Below are positions 15,426-21,714 of a stretch of DNA of 23,839 bases, in pieces. The notes beneath the pieces are model-generated. The model was not told where the DNA came from, ran no database searches, and saw nothing but the letters and a program-made list of their open reading frames with translations. The position numbers and the translations under genes were made by a program. Location of the stretch: positions 1-23,839 of the IMG/VR virus record IMGVR_UViG_3300009431_000138. The stretch is one strand, 5' to 3'. The number at the start of each line of letters is the position of its first letter. Position 1 is the stretch's first letter. This DNA comes from a virus.

Positions 15426-16055
15426 TCATACCCACGTGCCCTTGATCTTGTAGATGTGGCGGACCTCCGATCGCTTGAGGGTGATCGGCCGATACTTGGG
15501 GTCCTGGTTCACGGACTGGCACTGGACCTTGCGCCAGTCCTCCTTGCGGTCGAAGTAGACGCGCTTGAAGAGGACCTCGCCATTCTTCTTCTCGATCACG
15601 GCCAGGCCGCCGTCCTCGGGATCCTCGCGGAGGACGAAGACCTGCTGCCCGTCCAGGGCGGTGGGGCTCATGCTGTCGCCGGAGACGAGCACCATGTGGA
15701 CATTCGCCGGGAACCGGAAGAGGCGGTCATAGCGCTCGACCCCGTCGCTCACGGCATGGACCCGGCCATTGGCCGCGCTGGCCGTGGCCAGGACGGGGAT
15801 CCCCTCGGCCTGGGCGCGAACCTCCGGGACCATGGGCCCCTCCCCGGAGATCAGCCAGGCTGGGCTGCAGCCTAGCCCGCGGCAGATCTTGTCGATCCGG
15901 TCGGCCTGGGGAATGCTCTCCCGCCGGACCATGCTATCGAGATCGTGATAGCTGATGCCCACCTTTGTGGCCGCTTCCTGCATCCCGCCCGACTCCTCGA
16001 CCAACTGACGCAACCTGCCCGAAAATTTTCTTGCAAAGATAACGTTTTTGGCCAT
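15426..16055 (-). CDS. CI-like repressor with S24 (LexA-type) peptidase domain
   Basis: This 209-residue protein has an N-terminal HTH (about 10-65; EAATKVGISYHDLDSMVRRE) and a C-terminal S24 domain with Ser128 in SGDSMSPT and Lys164 in VLFKRVYF, the catalytic pair of LexA/CI self-cleavage. The usual Ala-Gly or Cys-Gly cleavage dipeptide is absent between the domains, where SAANGRVHA may be the scissile region. No ribosome site is visible before the ATG, so it could be translated from a leaderless message as lambda cI is from PRM. It is divergent from the early operon and heads the leftward operon with the secreted protein and integrase. Confidence 0.92.
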   Translation of the reverse strand: MAKNVIFARKFSGRLRQLVEESGGMQEAATKVGISYHDLDSMVRRESIPQADRIDKICRGLGCSPAWLISGEGPMVPEVRAQAEGIPVLATASAANGRVHAVSDGVERYDRLFRFPANVHMVLVSGDSMSPTALDGQQVFVLREDPEDGGLAVIEKKNGEVLFKRVYFDRKEDWRKVQCQSVNQDPKYRPITLKRSEVRHIYKIKGTWV

Positions 16056-16099
16056 CGGCTTTTACCCGCCGGCTGATAACCGCTCGCCTAATTTTGGAC

Positions 16100-16128
16100 T
16101 TGACAGGTCAGGCAGGCGACTATATGAT
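16100..16128 (+). promoter_or_regulatory. Rightward early promoter (PR-like), near-consensus sigma-70
   Basis: TTGACA at 16100-16105 and TATGAT at 16123-16128 are separated by 17 bp: a perfect -35 and one mismatch in the -10. The start would be near 16135. It lies between the divergent repressor and the early operon and points to the early genes, as lambda PR does. Confidence 0.8.
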
Positions 16129-16131
16129 CGC
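16101..16131. promoter_or_regulatory. Operator-like dyads overlapping the early promoter
   Basis: TGACAGGTCA (16101-16110) is TGAC-N2-GTCA and overlaps the -35. GCGA-N2-ATAT-N2-TCGC (16116-16131) is a 16-bp imperfect dyad overlapping the -10. The two are spaced so that they would sit on adjacent turns. They are plausible repressor sites, but short dyads occur by chance and no third copy was found. Confidence 0.45.
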
Positions 16132-16134
16132 CCG

Positions 16135-16441
16135 TGACAACTGGACCGCCGGAGGCAATCATGAGACCAAGACCAGAAACGAGCGCGCCAGGGCAATCCC
16201 TCACGGGACCTACCACACGGCTCCGGTCGGATTCAGTTGTCAGCTTTGGCGCGCTCTTCTCTTCACGCTGCCTGCAGCATACTCCAGGGCATAGGTCGAG
16301 TCAAGGATTACTTGGGGCGGGCATCCAAGATGTGAAGGTCCTCCTGACGGGCCCGTCCAAGCGGAAAAGGCATGTCCACGGCAGTGGACTTGCGTCCAAG
16401 CCCATGTTCGCTGGGCTGGAACCTTTTTTCGGAGAAGAATC
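16135..16441 (+). promoter_or_regulatory. Leader of the early operon ending in an intrinsic terminator (about 300 nt)
   Basis: From the predicted start near 16135 to the first clear early gene at 16442 no recognised protein is found. The leader contains a perfect palindrome GACGGGCCCGTC (16346-16357), a direct repeat CGTCCAAGC (16354 and 16393), and three mutually exclusive hairpins near its end, including a terminator. A 98-codon ORF with a good ribosome site runs through it but does not look like a known protein. It may be a transcription attenuator, an antitermination target, or the source of a roughly 295-nt noncoding RNA. Confidence 0.5.
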
Positions 16442-16457
16442 ATGGATAAGTGGCTGA
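16161..16457 (+). CDS. Leader ORF of uncertain coding status
   Basis: Ninety-eight codons follow the site GGAGG at 16151-16155 with a 5-base spacer, just downstream of the strong promoter. The protein (beginning MRPRPETSAPGQSLTGP) matches no family I recognise, and its third codon positions are much less GC-rich than those of the neighbouring genes. It runs through the terminator and overlaps the next gene by 16 bases. A ribosome on this ORF would cover the terminator hairpin, so even if the protein is unimportant its translation could control read-through. Confidence 0.3.
   Translation: MRPRPETSAPGQSLTGPTTRLRSDSVVSFGALFSSRCLQHTPGHRSSQGLLGAGIQDVKVLLTGPSKRKRHVHGSGLASKPMFAGLEPFFGEESWISG
16395..16429 (+). 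terminator. Intrinsic terminator / attenuator before the early operon
   Basis: The arms TCC-A-AGCCCA (16395-16404) and TGGGCTGGA (16412-16420) form a 9-bp stem with one bulged A and a 7-base loop, followed three bases later by T6 (16424-16429). It lies only 12 bases before the start of the first early gene, an unusual place for a simple terminator. Confidence 0.7.
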
Positions 16458-16798
16458 TCGCCCGGATCGTGCGCGCGGCCGTGGCCTCGATCCGCCGCCA
16501 CCGGGAGCTGCAGGTCGAGGCGGTAAAGGACAAGATGGCGAGGATCGCCAAGGAGCTCGATGTCGGCCGCTCCTCACTTTACAACTGGGGCAAGGTCCAG
16601 AGCGACCAGGTCCCGGACGTGATCCAGATCATGCGGCTGCTCTGGCTGGCCTCGCCCGAGGTGCGGGCCGAGGCGATCACCGCACTGAGTAAGCAGCTCG
16701 GCATCTACGCCGAGATCAAGATCGAGGGCGCCGTATCGAAGAACCTCACCCAGGAGATCGACTGGGATGCGCACCAGTGCGATGAGGAGGCGGCATGA
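16442..16798 (+). CDS. Small HTH transcriptional regulator (Cro- or CII-position)
   Basis: This 118-residue protein has a helix-turn-helix in KMARIAKELDVGRSSLYNW (about residues 29-49), followed by an acidic helical C-terminus. The ribosome site GGAG at 16431-16434 lies directly after the terminator. As the first gene of the operon expressed from the PR-like promoter, it occupies the place of Cro or CII in lambdoid phages. The sequence is not clearly either one, and the HTH with the following Ser-Ser-Leu-Tyr-Asn-Trp recognition helix is also common in small phage regulators. Its stop overlaps the next start. Confidence 0.7.
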   Translation: MDKWLIARIVRAAVASIRRHRELQVEAVKDKMARIAKELDVGRSSLYNWGKVQSDQVPDVIQIMRLLWLASPEVRAEAITALSKQLGIYAEIKIEGAVSKNLTQEIDWDAHQCDEEAA

Positions 16799-17067
16799 GC
16801 GGGGAAGGCAAGCTGGCGACGCGGGTGCATGAGGTGACGATCGATCGGCTTACCAAGGAGAACGCGAACCTGAAGCGGACGGTGGCCGAGCTCACGGGGA
16901 TCAACTCCACGATGCAGAGCCGGCTCCGGATGTTCGAGGTGATCCTGCGCAAAGCCGAAGAAGTACTGACCTTCATGTTGAGCCACCCGGGCCTTCCCCA
17001 ACGGGTCATTCATGAAGCGGTGGATCGCTATCTGGCCGAGCGCCTCGGCCCCAAGGAGGAAGAGTGA
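16795..17067 (+). CDS. Small coiled-coil protein, unknown function
   Basis: This 90-residue hypothetical protein overlaps the regulator gene by ATGA. Residues about 14-48 form a heptad-like helix (TIDRLTKENANLKRTVAELT), and a second helix follows (RVIHEAVDRYLAERL). There is no membrane segment, zinc motif or known domain. It may act as an oligomeric partner of a neighbouring early protein. Confidence 0.6.
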   Translation: MSGEGKLATRVHEVTIDRLTKENANLKRTVAELTGINSTMQSRLRMFEVILRKAEEVLTFMLSHPGLPQRVIHEAVDRYLAERLGPKEEE

Positions 17068-17369
17068 GCCCGAAGTTCAAGCAGATCGTGCGGCGCCGGC
17101 GGAGGCCGGATGAGATCCCGATCGCCCGAGTGGCGATGCGGAACTTCTGCCTCGAATGCGTCGGCTATGTGGCCAAGGAGGTCGAGCTGTGCACGGACCC
17201 GGAATGCTGGCTCTTCCCCTGGCGGTTCGGGAAGACCCCGAAGGCGCTCAAATCTGCAGGCAAGTCAGCATCAGGACGCCGGGCCGCCGCCAGACTGAAT
17301 AAACAAGACGGGTTGAGCCGGGATTCTAGCCCGAAACAGGCCATCGGAGCGCAGGAGGGCAGTATATGA
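17064..17369 (+). CDS. Small zinc-binding phage protein
   Basis: This 101-residue protein starts at GTG overlapping the previous stop (GTGA). The core has four cysteines in the arrangement FCLECVGYVAKEVELC then TDPECWLFPWRFG. This matches a small zinc-binding protein family common in phages and prophages (C-x2-C ... E-V-x-x-C-x-x-x-x-C-x-L-x-P-x-R-x-G), whose function is unsettled. The N-terminus is Arg-rich and the C-terminal third is a low-complexity Lys/Ser/Ala region, probably disordered. Confidence 0.7.
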   Translation: MSPKFKQIVRRRRRPDEIPIARVAMRNFCLECVGYVAKEVELCTDPECWLFPWRFGKTPKALKSAGKSASGRRAAARLNKQDGLSRDSSPKQAIGAQEGSI

Positions 17370-17998
17370 GCCCCAAACCGATCGGAAGCGATTCTAGCGC
17401 GCAAAAGCCGCCCGTGCGCGGGGGACGGAAGTGGCAGCGGCATCCGCGCAACCCGCCACGATGGATGGACCCGAAGAACTGGACGATCAAGGTGGCGCCC
17501 TGGGACGAGGAGGCGGAGCGCATGTTCGAGAAGCGGCGCGAGATCGAGCTGCGGATCGCGAAGCGGATCCGCGCGAAGGAGAAGCGGCAGGCCCGGCGGG
17601 CAATGGCCACGTGCCTTGTCCTGCTCCTCGGCCTGGTGGCGGCGCCGGCGGCCGGCCAGGACAACCTATGGCGAGCCATCTGTGCCGTGGAGAGCGGTGG
17701 GGATCCCCGGGCGCACAATGCCCGCGAGCAGGCGGTCGGGGTGGCACAGATTCGTCCGATCTGCGTCAGGGATGCGAACCGAATCGTCAGGTCCAAGCGC
17801 TGGAGCCTGGCGGACCGATACGACCCGGCCAAGTCGCGGGCGATCTTCGAGGTCTACGTCGGCCACTACATGAAGCACTATCAACTCAGCGGCCCGGAGG
17901 CCGCGGCCAGGATCTGGAACGGCGGACCCCAAGGCTGGCGCCGGCGGGGGACCCTGGCCTATTGGCGGAAGGTGAAGGCAAGAATGGAGGACCAATGA
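17366..17998 (+). CDS. Lytic transglycosylase-like (SLT) protein with N-terminal cytoplasmic extension
   Basis: This 210-residue protein starts by ATGA overlap. Residues 1-79 are charged and basic. A hydrophobic segment follows at about 80-97 (MATCLVLLLGLVAAPAAGQ), then a lysozyme-like SLT domain from about 98. The catalytic Glu109 lies in AVESGG, GVAQIRP at 125-131 matches the family Gly-x-x-Gln-x-x-P, and AARIWNGGPQGW corresponds to the Tyr-Asn-Gly-Gly element. An alternative start at 17603 would turn the hydrophobic part into a signal peptide but has no good ribosome site. The enzyme would cut peptidoglycan after export. Its place is in the early operon rather than beside the holin. Confidence 0.8.
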   Translation: MSPKPIGSDSSAQKPPVRGGRKWQRHPRNPPRWMDPKNWTIKVAPWDEEAERMFEKRREIELRIAKRIRAKEKRQARRAMATCLVLLLGLVAAPAAGQDNLWRAICAVESGGDPRAHNAREQAVGVAQIRPICVRDANRIVRSKRWSLADRYDPAKSRAIFEVYVGHYMKHYQLSGPEAAARIWNGGPQGWRRRGTLAYWRKVKARMEDQ

Positions 17999-19191
17999 AG
18001 GCAAGTGAATCGACGGTAGTGGACGAGCCCCGGCGGGGGCGCGACGCGAAGGGGCGATTCGTGCCGGCGGTGAAGGAAGCGACGCCGGTCCAGGAGATCC
18101 AGCAACCGACCGCCCAGGTGCCGGCCCTCCGCCAGGAGCGCCGCCTCGATGCCTATGAGCAGACCCCGGAGCAGTTCGCGGCCTCGCTCGAGATCCACCG
18201 GGAGAAGCGCAGGGCGCTCCTCGACTATGTCGCCTCCGACCTGATCGCCGGCGTGGACTATGGCCTCATCCACCGCAAGATCAAGCTCGACAACGATAGG
18301 CGGATGGACTGCAGCTATGACGGCCAGACCTCGATCCGAAACGACGCCGGCAAGCTGATCCTCTGCCCCGACTGTGGCGCCAAGTACTCGCTCTGGAAAC
18401 CGGGCAGCGAGAAGATCAATGGACACATGGACGTGGTGCCCCTCTTCAATGTGGACGAGGAAACCATGGCGGCCCTCGAGCTCAGGGGCGCCTCCGTGGC
18501 CTATCGCTGTCAGCTCGTTTCCTTGCGTACTGGCCAGGTGCTCGCCGAGGGTCGCGGCGCGGCCACGCTGGACAAGAAAAGCCCGCGAGCAAACACCACG
18601 ATCAAGATGGCGGAGAAGTCCTCCATGATCGACGGCACCCTGCGGCTGGCCGGCCTCTCGGCCCTGTTCACCCAGGACATTGAGGACATGAGTCCCGCGC
18701 AGCTCCGGGCCTATCGCGGCCAGGGCAATGGCAAACCATCCGGCAGAGGGGCGGGATCGCGGCGCGCTTCCCCCTCAGCGCCACCAGGGACCGATCCCGC
18801 CCCAGCCGATCCGGACGCGCCGACGTGCGCCCAGTGCGGCCTGGCCATGAAGAAGCGCAAGAGCAAGAAGACCGGCTGGTTCTTCTGGGGCTGCAGCGGC
18901 TTTCCCAAGTGCCGGCACATCGTGCCGATCCCGAACCAGAAGGGCAATGGCAAGCCCAAGCCGAAGGAGGGCGATTTCGACGCCATGTCGATCTCCATAG
19001 ATCAGAAGAATCGGATCGCAGATCTCGGTGGTCAGCTCGGGCTCACCCGCGAGGACGGCATCGAGCTGCTGAAGAAGTATCGAGTGAAGGGCCTCTCGGA
19101 CCTGACCGCCGCCCAGGGCGACGAGATCATCAAGGACCTCGAGGCCGAAGTCGAGAAGAACGAAATGAACCAGGCCGGGGCGGAGGAGTGA
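17995..19191 (+). CDS. Single-strand annealing / recombination-associated protein with topoisomerase C4 zinc finger
   Basis: This 398-residue protein has a core (about 55-235) matching a widespread phage protein group related in layout to Rad52/Sak-type annealing proteins: GVDYG at 86-90, LWKPGSEKI at 133-141, VAYRCQLVSLRTGQVLAEGR, then NTTIKMAEKSSMIDGTLRLA and LFTQDIEDM. Unusually, a zinc-like insertion (Cys106, Cys124, Cys127) separates GVDYG from the PGSEKI motif. A Gly/Pro/Ser-rich linker leads to a topoisomerase-type C4 finger (Cys278, 281, 300, 306) and a helical C-terminal domain with LGLTREDGIELLKKY. It probably takes part in phage recombination or replication of single-stranded DNA. 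The start overlaps the previous stop (ATGA). Confidence 0.7.
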   Translation: MKASESTVVDEPRRGRDAKGRFVPAVKEATPVQEIQQPTAQVPALRQERRLDAYEQTPEQFAASLEIHREKRRALLDYVASDLIAGVDYGLIHRKIKLDNDRRMDCSYDGQTSIRNDAGKLILCPDCGAKYSLWKPGSEKINGHMDVVPLFNVDEETMAALELRGASVAYRCQLVSLRTGQVLAEGRGAATLDKKSPRANTTIKMAEKSSMIDGTLRLAGLSALFTQDIEDMSPAQLRAYRGQGNGKPSGRGAGSRRASPSAPPGTDPAPADPDAPTCAQCGLAMKKRKSKKTGWFFWGCSGFPKCRHIVPIPNQKGNGKPKPKEGDFDAMSISIDQKNRIADLGGQLGLTREDGIELLKKYRVKGLSDLTAAQGDEIIKDLEAEVEKNEMNQAGAEE

Positions 19192-19193
19192 GG

Positions 19194-19571
19194 ATGAGGC
19201 GATCGCATGAGCGAGTCGGAGGGCCGCACCCGCAGGATCCGCCGCTCCTGGTGGGCATCGAGGCGGGGAGCCGGTCGACGGATCCCGTCACGAGCTTCAT
19301 GGCCGCCGATAATATCGAGCGTTCCGGTCGGGCCGATCGCCGGCGGAAAGAAGTACTGCACGAGCTCATGCTCGTGCCCGGGCTGACCTCGGCGGAGGTC
19401 GCCCGGAACCTCCGTCTCGACCGGCACGATCCGGCGAGGCGGCTGCCGGAGCTCGAGAAAGCCGGCCTAGTCCGCAAAGGCCCTCGCCGGCAATGCTCGG
19501 CTTGCCGGAACTCGTGCGTGACGTGGTATGCGGTCCGCCGCGACCCGAATGGACAGGCGAGGTTTCTATGA
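19194..19571 (+). CDS. Winged-helix DNA-binding protein with Cys motif
   Basis: This 125-residue protein has a winged-HTH in the middle (KEVLHELMLVPGLTSAEVA, then RLPELEKAGLVRKG), a MarR-like arrangement. It is followed by a Cys motif (C-SA-C-RNS-C) that may bind zinc. It follows the recombination protein by two bases, with GGAGGAG at 19182-19188 as ribosome site. A role in regulating early expression or recognising replication DNA is possible. The N-terminus is Arg/Pro-rich and probably disordered. Confidence 0.6.
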   Translation: MRRSHERVGGPHPQDPPLLVGIEAGSRSTDPVTSFMAADNIERSGRADRRRKEVLHELMLVPGLTSAEVARNLRLDRHDPARRLPELEKAGLVRKGPRRQCSACRNSCVTWYAVRRDPNGQARFL

Positions 19572-19786
19572 CGGAGCTCGAGGAGATCCACTTCCAGCGC
19601 TGCTGCCGGCTGCGGTCGCATCGCTGCTCGCTCCCGGGGGCGCGGCAGATCACGGCCCTGGTCGTTCCGGCCATCACGCGGCCGATATTCTGGGCGATGA
19701 GTATCTACCACGGCGTGGCCGGCGGCGGCGTGATCCGCGAGGACAAGAAGCTCAGAGTAATCATTCCGATATGGCTCTGGAACTGA
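19568..19786 (+). CDS. Small hypothetical protein
   Basis: This 72-residue protein starts by ATGA overlap with the winged-helix gene. There are three cysteines near the N-terminus (CCRLRSHRC) and a hydrophobic middle (ITALVVPAITRPIFWAMSIY) that could be one membrane-associated helix or a buried core. No family is recognised. The overlap and codon use support real translation. Confidence 0.5.
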   Translation: MTELEEIHFQRCCRLRSHRCSLPGARQITALVVPAITRPIFWAMSIYHGVAGGGVIREDKKLRVIIPIWLWN

Positions 19787-19797
19787 AAGGAGACGAG

Positions 19798-20277
19798 ATG
19801 ATCGGAGAGCCGACAGGCGCCATGCAAGAGCAGGAGGCCGTGGCGCCGGCAGAGGTCGTCGGACCGGAGGCGATCGAAGAGCCGAAGGCATCAACACCGC
19901 TGCTACATGAGTGTCCCGAATGCGGTCAAGGATTCAGCGGACGGTCGGGGCTTGGCCGGCATCGAGCCAAGGCTCATGGCTGGGTCAGCCCGACGGCCAA
20001 GTATCGGAAGAAGGCGAAGAGAAAGCACAAGAAGCGCACGCCCCGGACAGCGCCCAAGGAGGCTGGCGGTTTCTCCCCGATCGTGGAGGTCTTCCGGCAG
20101 GTGGCGGTCGAGGTTCAGGGTCATGCCCAGCTCGGCGCGGCTTTCACCGAGGGGCTCTCGATCCTGGCGAAGGCCGTCCATGAGCTGCGCAAGGTGGGGA
20201 TCCAGAACCGGAGCGAGATCCGGAAGCTGAAGAAGATGCTCGCGGCTCGCCGCGACGCACGAAAGCATTTCGACTGA
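19798..20277 (+). CDS. C2H2 zinc-finger protein
   Basis: This 159-residue protein starts at ATG after AAAGGAG (19786-19792). An acidic disordered N-terminus is followed by a single C2H2 finger (about 39-60): C-P-E-C, then Phe, Leu and H-R-A-K-A-H. A very basic stretch (KYRKKAKRKHKKRTPR) and a helical C-terminal domain follow, ending in Arg/Lys helices (RSEIRKLKKMLAARRDARK). It is a likely DNA-binding protein. C2H2 fingers are uncommon in bacteria but known in some phages and in Ros/MucR proteins; this one does not have the Ros layout. Confidence 0.65.
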   Translation: MIGEPTGAMQEQEAVAPAEVVGPEAIEEPKASTPLLHECPECGQGFSGRSGLGRHRAKAHGWVSPTAKYRKKAKRKHKKRTPRTAPKEAGGFSPIVEVFRQVAVEVQGHAQLGAAFTEGLSILAKAVHELRKVGIQNRSEIRKLKKMLAARRDARKHFD

Positions 20278-20357
20278 TCGGTCGACCTGGACCGGGGGCT
20301 TCTTGCCTTTTTCTTCACCCCGGCCAGGCCGGCCCATGACATGAAGGGAATCATCCC
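20278..20357 (+). other. Short intergenic region before the replication gene
   Basis: The 80 bases contain GGCCAGGCCGGCC-type repeats and a CCGGGG/CCCCGG pair about 20 bases apart, but no T tract follows them, so it is not a convincing terminator. The site AAGGGA at 20344-20349 may serve the GTG at 20358. Confidence 0.4.
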
Positions 20358-21110
20358 GTGAAGGAGAGCACTACAGGCAACCCGCAGCCAGCCATCATGT
20401 TCTTCGTCGGCGACTGGCTCAGGGAGTCTGGCCTGCGGATGTGCGGTCTGGCGGCCCGCGGCCTCTGGATCGAGCTCCTCTGCCACATGCACAAAATGGA
20501 ACATCGGGGCGAGTTGCGCCTGAACGGGAAAGCACTTGGCAAGCAGGAAATCGCCGCGCTCGTTGGAAGTTCCGAAAGCACAGTGGAAGCAGCCTTGAAG
20601 CAGCTTCTGGATTACGGCGTAGCCGAAAAGGACGACGACGGCACGATTTATAGCCGACGCATGGTCCGCGAGGAGAAGCAGAGGCTAAGCAAAGTGGAAG
20701 CAGGGCGCAAGGGAGGAAAGAAGAAAAAGAAGAAGCAGAAGCGAAGCAAAGGCGAAGCAGCCCTTGAATATGAATATGAATATGAAAAGGACGTTAATGA
20801 TTCTACCGCGCGCACGCGCGAAGACGAGGAGGAGGATTCGCCGCCGCCGGTGACGAGCAGCTCGGCGGCGATGCAGGAGGCGCACTTCCTCGCGGGCGAC
20901 TTCAAGCGCCTGAGCAAGAGCGAGATCCACCAGCCCCGGATCCAGCGAGAGATCGCCAAGTGTTTCGAGATGGGCTTCAGCCTCGAGGAGATCCGCGCGG
21001 AGGTCGAGAAGACGGAAGTGAACGACGCGCCCTGGGACATTGCCAAGCGCCTGAAGGAGGCGAAGCGGACGCGGCCGGATCCGGAGTTCGATCTGAAGAG
21101 GACGGGATGA
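20358..21110 (+). CDS. Phage replication initiator-like protein (winged-helix, DUF1376-like)
   Basis: This 250-residue protein starts at GTG 20358. The first 120 residues have the pattern of phage replication proteins with N-terminal winged-helix (FFVGDWLRESGLRMCGLAAR, then GLWIELLCHMHKM, EIAALVGSS, LLDYGVAEKDDDGTIYSRRM), as in the DUF1376 / replisome-organiser group. A Lys-rich stretch (KGGKKKKKKQKRSKG) and a Glu/Tyr repeat (EYEYEYE) form the linker to a helical C-terminal domain. It probably binds the origin and recruits the replicative helicase. The linker holds a GAATAT hexamer repeat (about 20765-20785) and an alternating CGCG stretch shortly after. Confidence 0.75.
   Translation: MKESTTGNPQPAIMFFVGDWLRESGLRMCGLAARGLWIELLCHMHKMEHRGELRLNGKALGKQEIAALVGSSESTVEAALKQLLDYGVAEKDDDGTIYSRRMVREEKQRLSKVEAGRKGGKKKKKKQKRSKGEAALEYEYEYEKDVNDSTARTREDEEEDSPPPVTSSSAAMQEAHFLAGDFKRLSKSEIHQPRIQREIAKCFEMGFSLEEIRAEVEKTEVNDAPWDIAKRLKEAKRTRPDPEFDLKRTG
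20765..20785 (+). repeat. GAATAT hexamer microsatellite inside the replication gene
   Basis: Three consecutive GAATAT units followed by GAA encode EYEYEYE in the linker of the replication protein. Being in frame with a 6-bp period, gain or loss of units would alter only linker length. Confidence 0.8.
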
Positions 21111-21409
21111 TGGTGCGGTTCGCGACCCATGAGATATTAGCGGCCCATGCCTACGCGGCCAAAGGCGGCCAGGCTCTGCACGTGTGGGAAGGGACGCACT
21201 GGCCGGGATCGTCTCCGGCGTGCTTCAGAGTGTCGCACCAGTGGGGGCATCTGATCGACGCAGACGAGGAACGGCTGATCGCCACGGCGCGGCGGTTAGG
21301 CGTCCGGAAAATTCATGTCTCAAAGCCCGGCCGGCAGGGGCAGCATATTGACCTGTGCGGGGCGCCCCTGCGCAAGGCGATCGCCGAAGCGATCGAGAAG
21401 GAGGAGTGA
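21107..21409 (+). CDS. DUF4031-like protein
   Basis: This 100-residue protein starts by ATGA overlap. The pattern FRVSHQWGHLIDADEERLIATARRLGV followed by K-I-H-V-S and QHIDLCGAPLRKAIAEAI fits the DUF4031 family (Ser-His-Leu, Asp-x-Glu-Glu, His-x-Asp-Leu). DUF4031 proteins are found in phages and bacteria and their biochemical role is unknown. His and Asp residues cluster, so metal binding is possible. Confidence 0.7.
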   Translation: MMVRFATHEILAAHAYAAKGGQALHVWEGTHWPGSSPACFRVSHQWGHLIDADEERLIATARRLGVRKIHVSKPGRQGQHIDLCGAPLRKAIAEAIEKEE

Positions 21410-21714
21410 TGGACTGGCTGAGTGACAAAGGCCGCAAGGCAATCGAGATTATGGGGTGGCCCTGTATTGATCCAGAGAAGGGCAAGCGCACGGGCACGGA
21501 CATCACGCGCATCTATGGGGTGCCGATAGACAGCGTTCCCGGCGAAGCAATCTTAGAGAAGCGGGCGCGCGCCTGGCTGGAGGCGCGTTACGCCACGATC
21601 ACTATGCAGGAACGCTACGCGTATATCAGTGGCCCCGGCGTCGCCGTTGCGAGGAGCAGCTTCGTCGAAGCCCTGATCGAAGCCATTATCAGCATCGATC
21701 GAGAGGAGGACTGA
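21409..21714 (+). CDS. Small hypothetical protein
   Basis: This 101-residue protein overlaps the previous stop (TGATG, with GAGGAG at 21400-21405 as ribosome site). It is mixed alpha/beta with Lys/Arg-rich segments and a Tyr-containing centre (MQERYAYISGPGVAVAR). No domain is recognised. It is followed by the next gene with a one-base overlap. Confidence 0.55.
   Translation: MDWLSDKGRKAIEIMGWPCIDPEKGKRTGTDITRIYGVPIDSVPGEAILEKRARAWLEARYATITMQERYAYISGPGVAVARSSFVEALIEAIISIDREED

Noticed and set aside
15033-15875. A 280-codon plus-strand frame across the secreted protein and repressor genes.
   Set aside because: It spans two genes of the opposite strand that have a signal peptide and an S24 domain respectively, so it is a shadow frame.
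16021-16030. Perfect palindrome GAAAATTTTC near the repressor start as an operator.
   Set aside because: It codes for part of the repressor N-terminus, is a short AT palindrome likely by chance, and has no second copy near the promoter.
16094-16294. A 66-codon frame starting upstream of the early promoter's -35.
   Set aside because: It starts before the predicted transcription start and has no ribosome site.
17431-17994. An N-terminal extension of the annealing-type protein upstream of 17995.
   Set aside because: It lies in another frame of the transglycosylase gene and is low-complexity; the ATGA overlap at 17995 fits the pattern of nearly all neighbouring gene junctions.
20278-20357. CCGGGG/CCCCGG pair as a terminator.
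   Set aside because: The loop is over 20 bases and no T tract follows; there is no reason to stop transcription before the replication gene.
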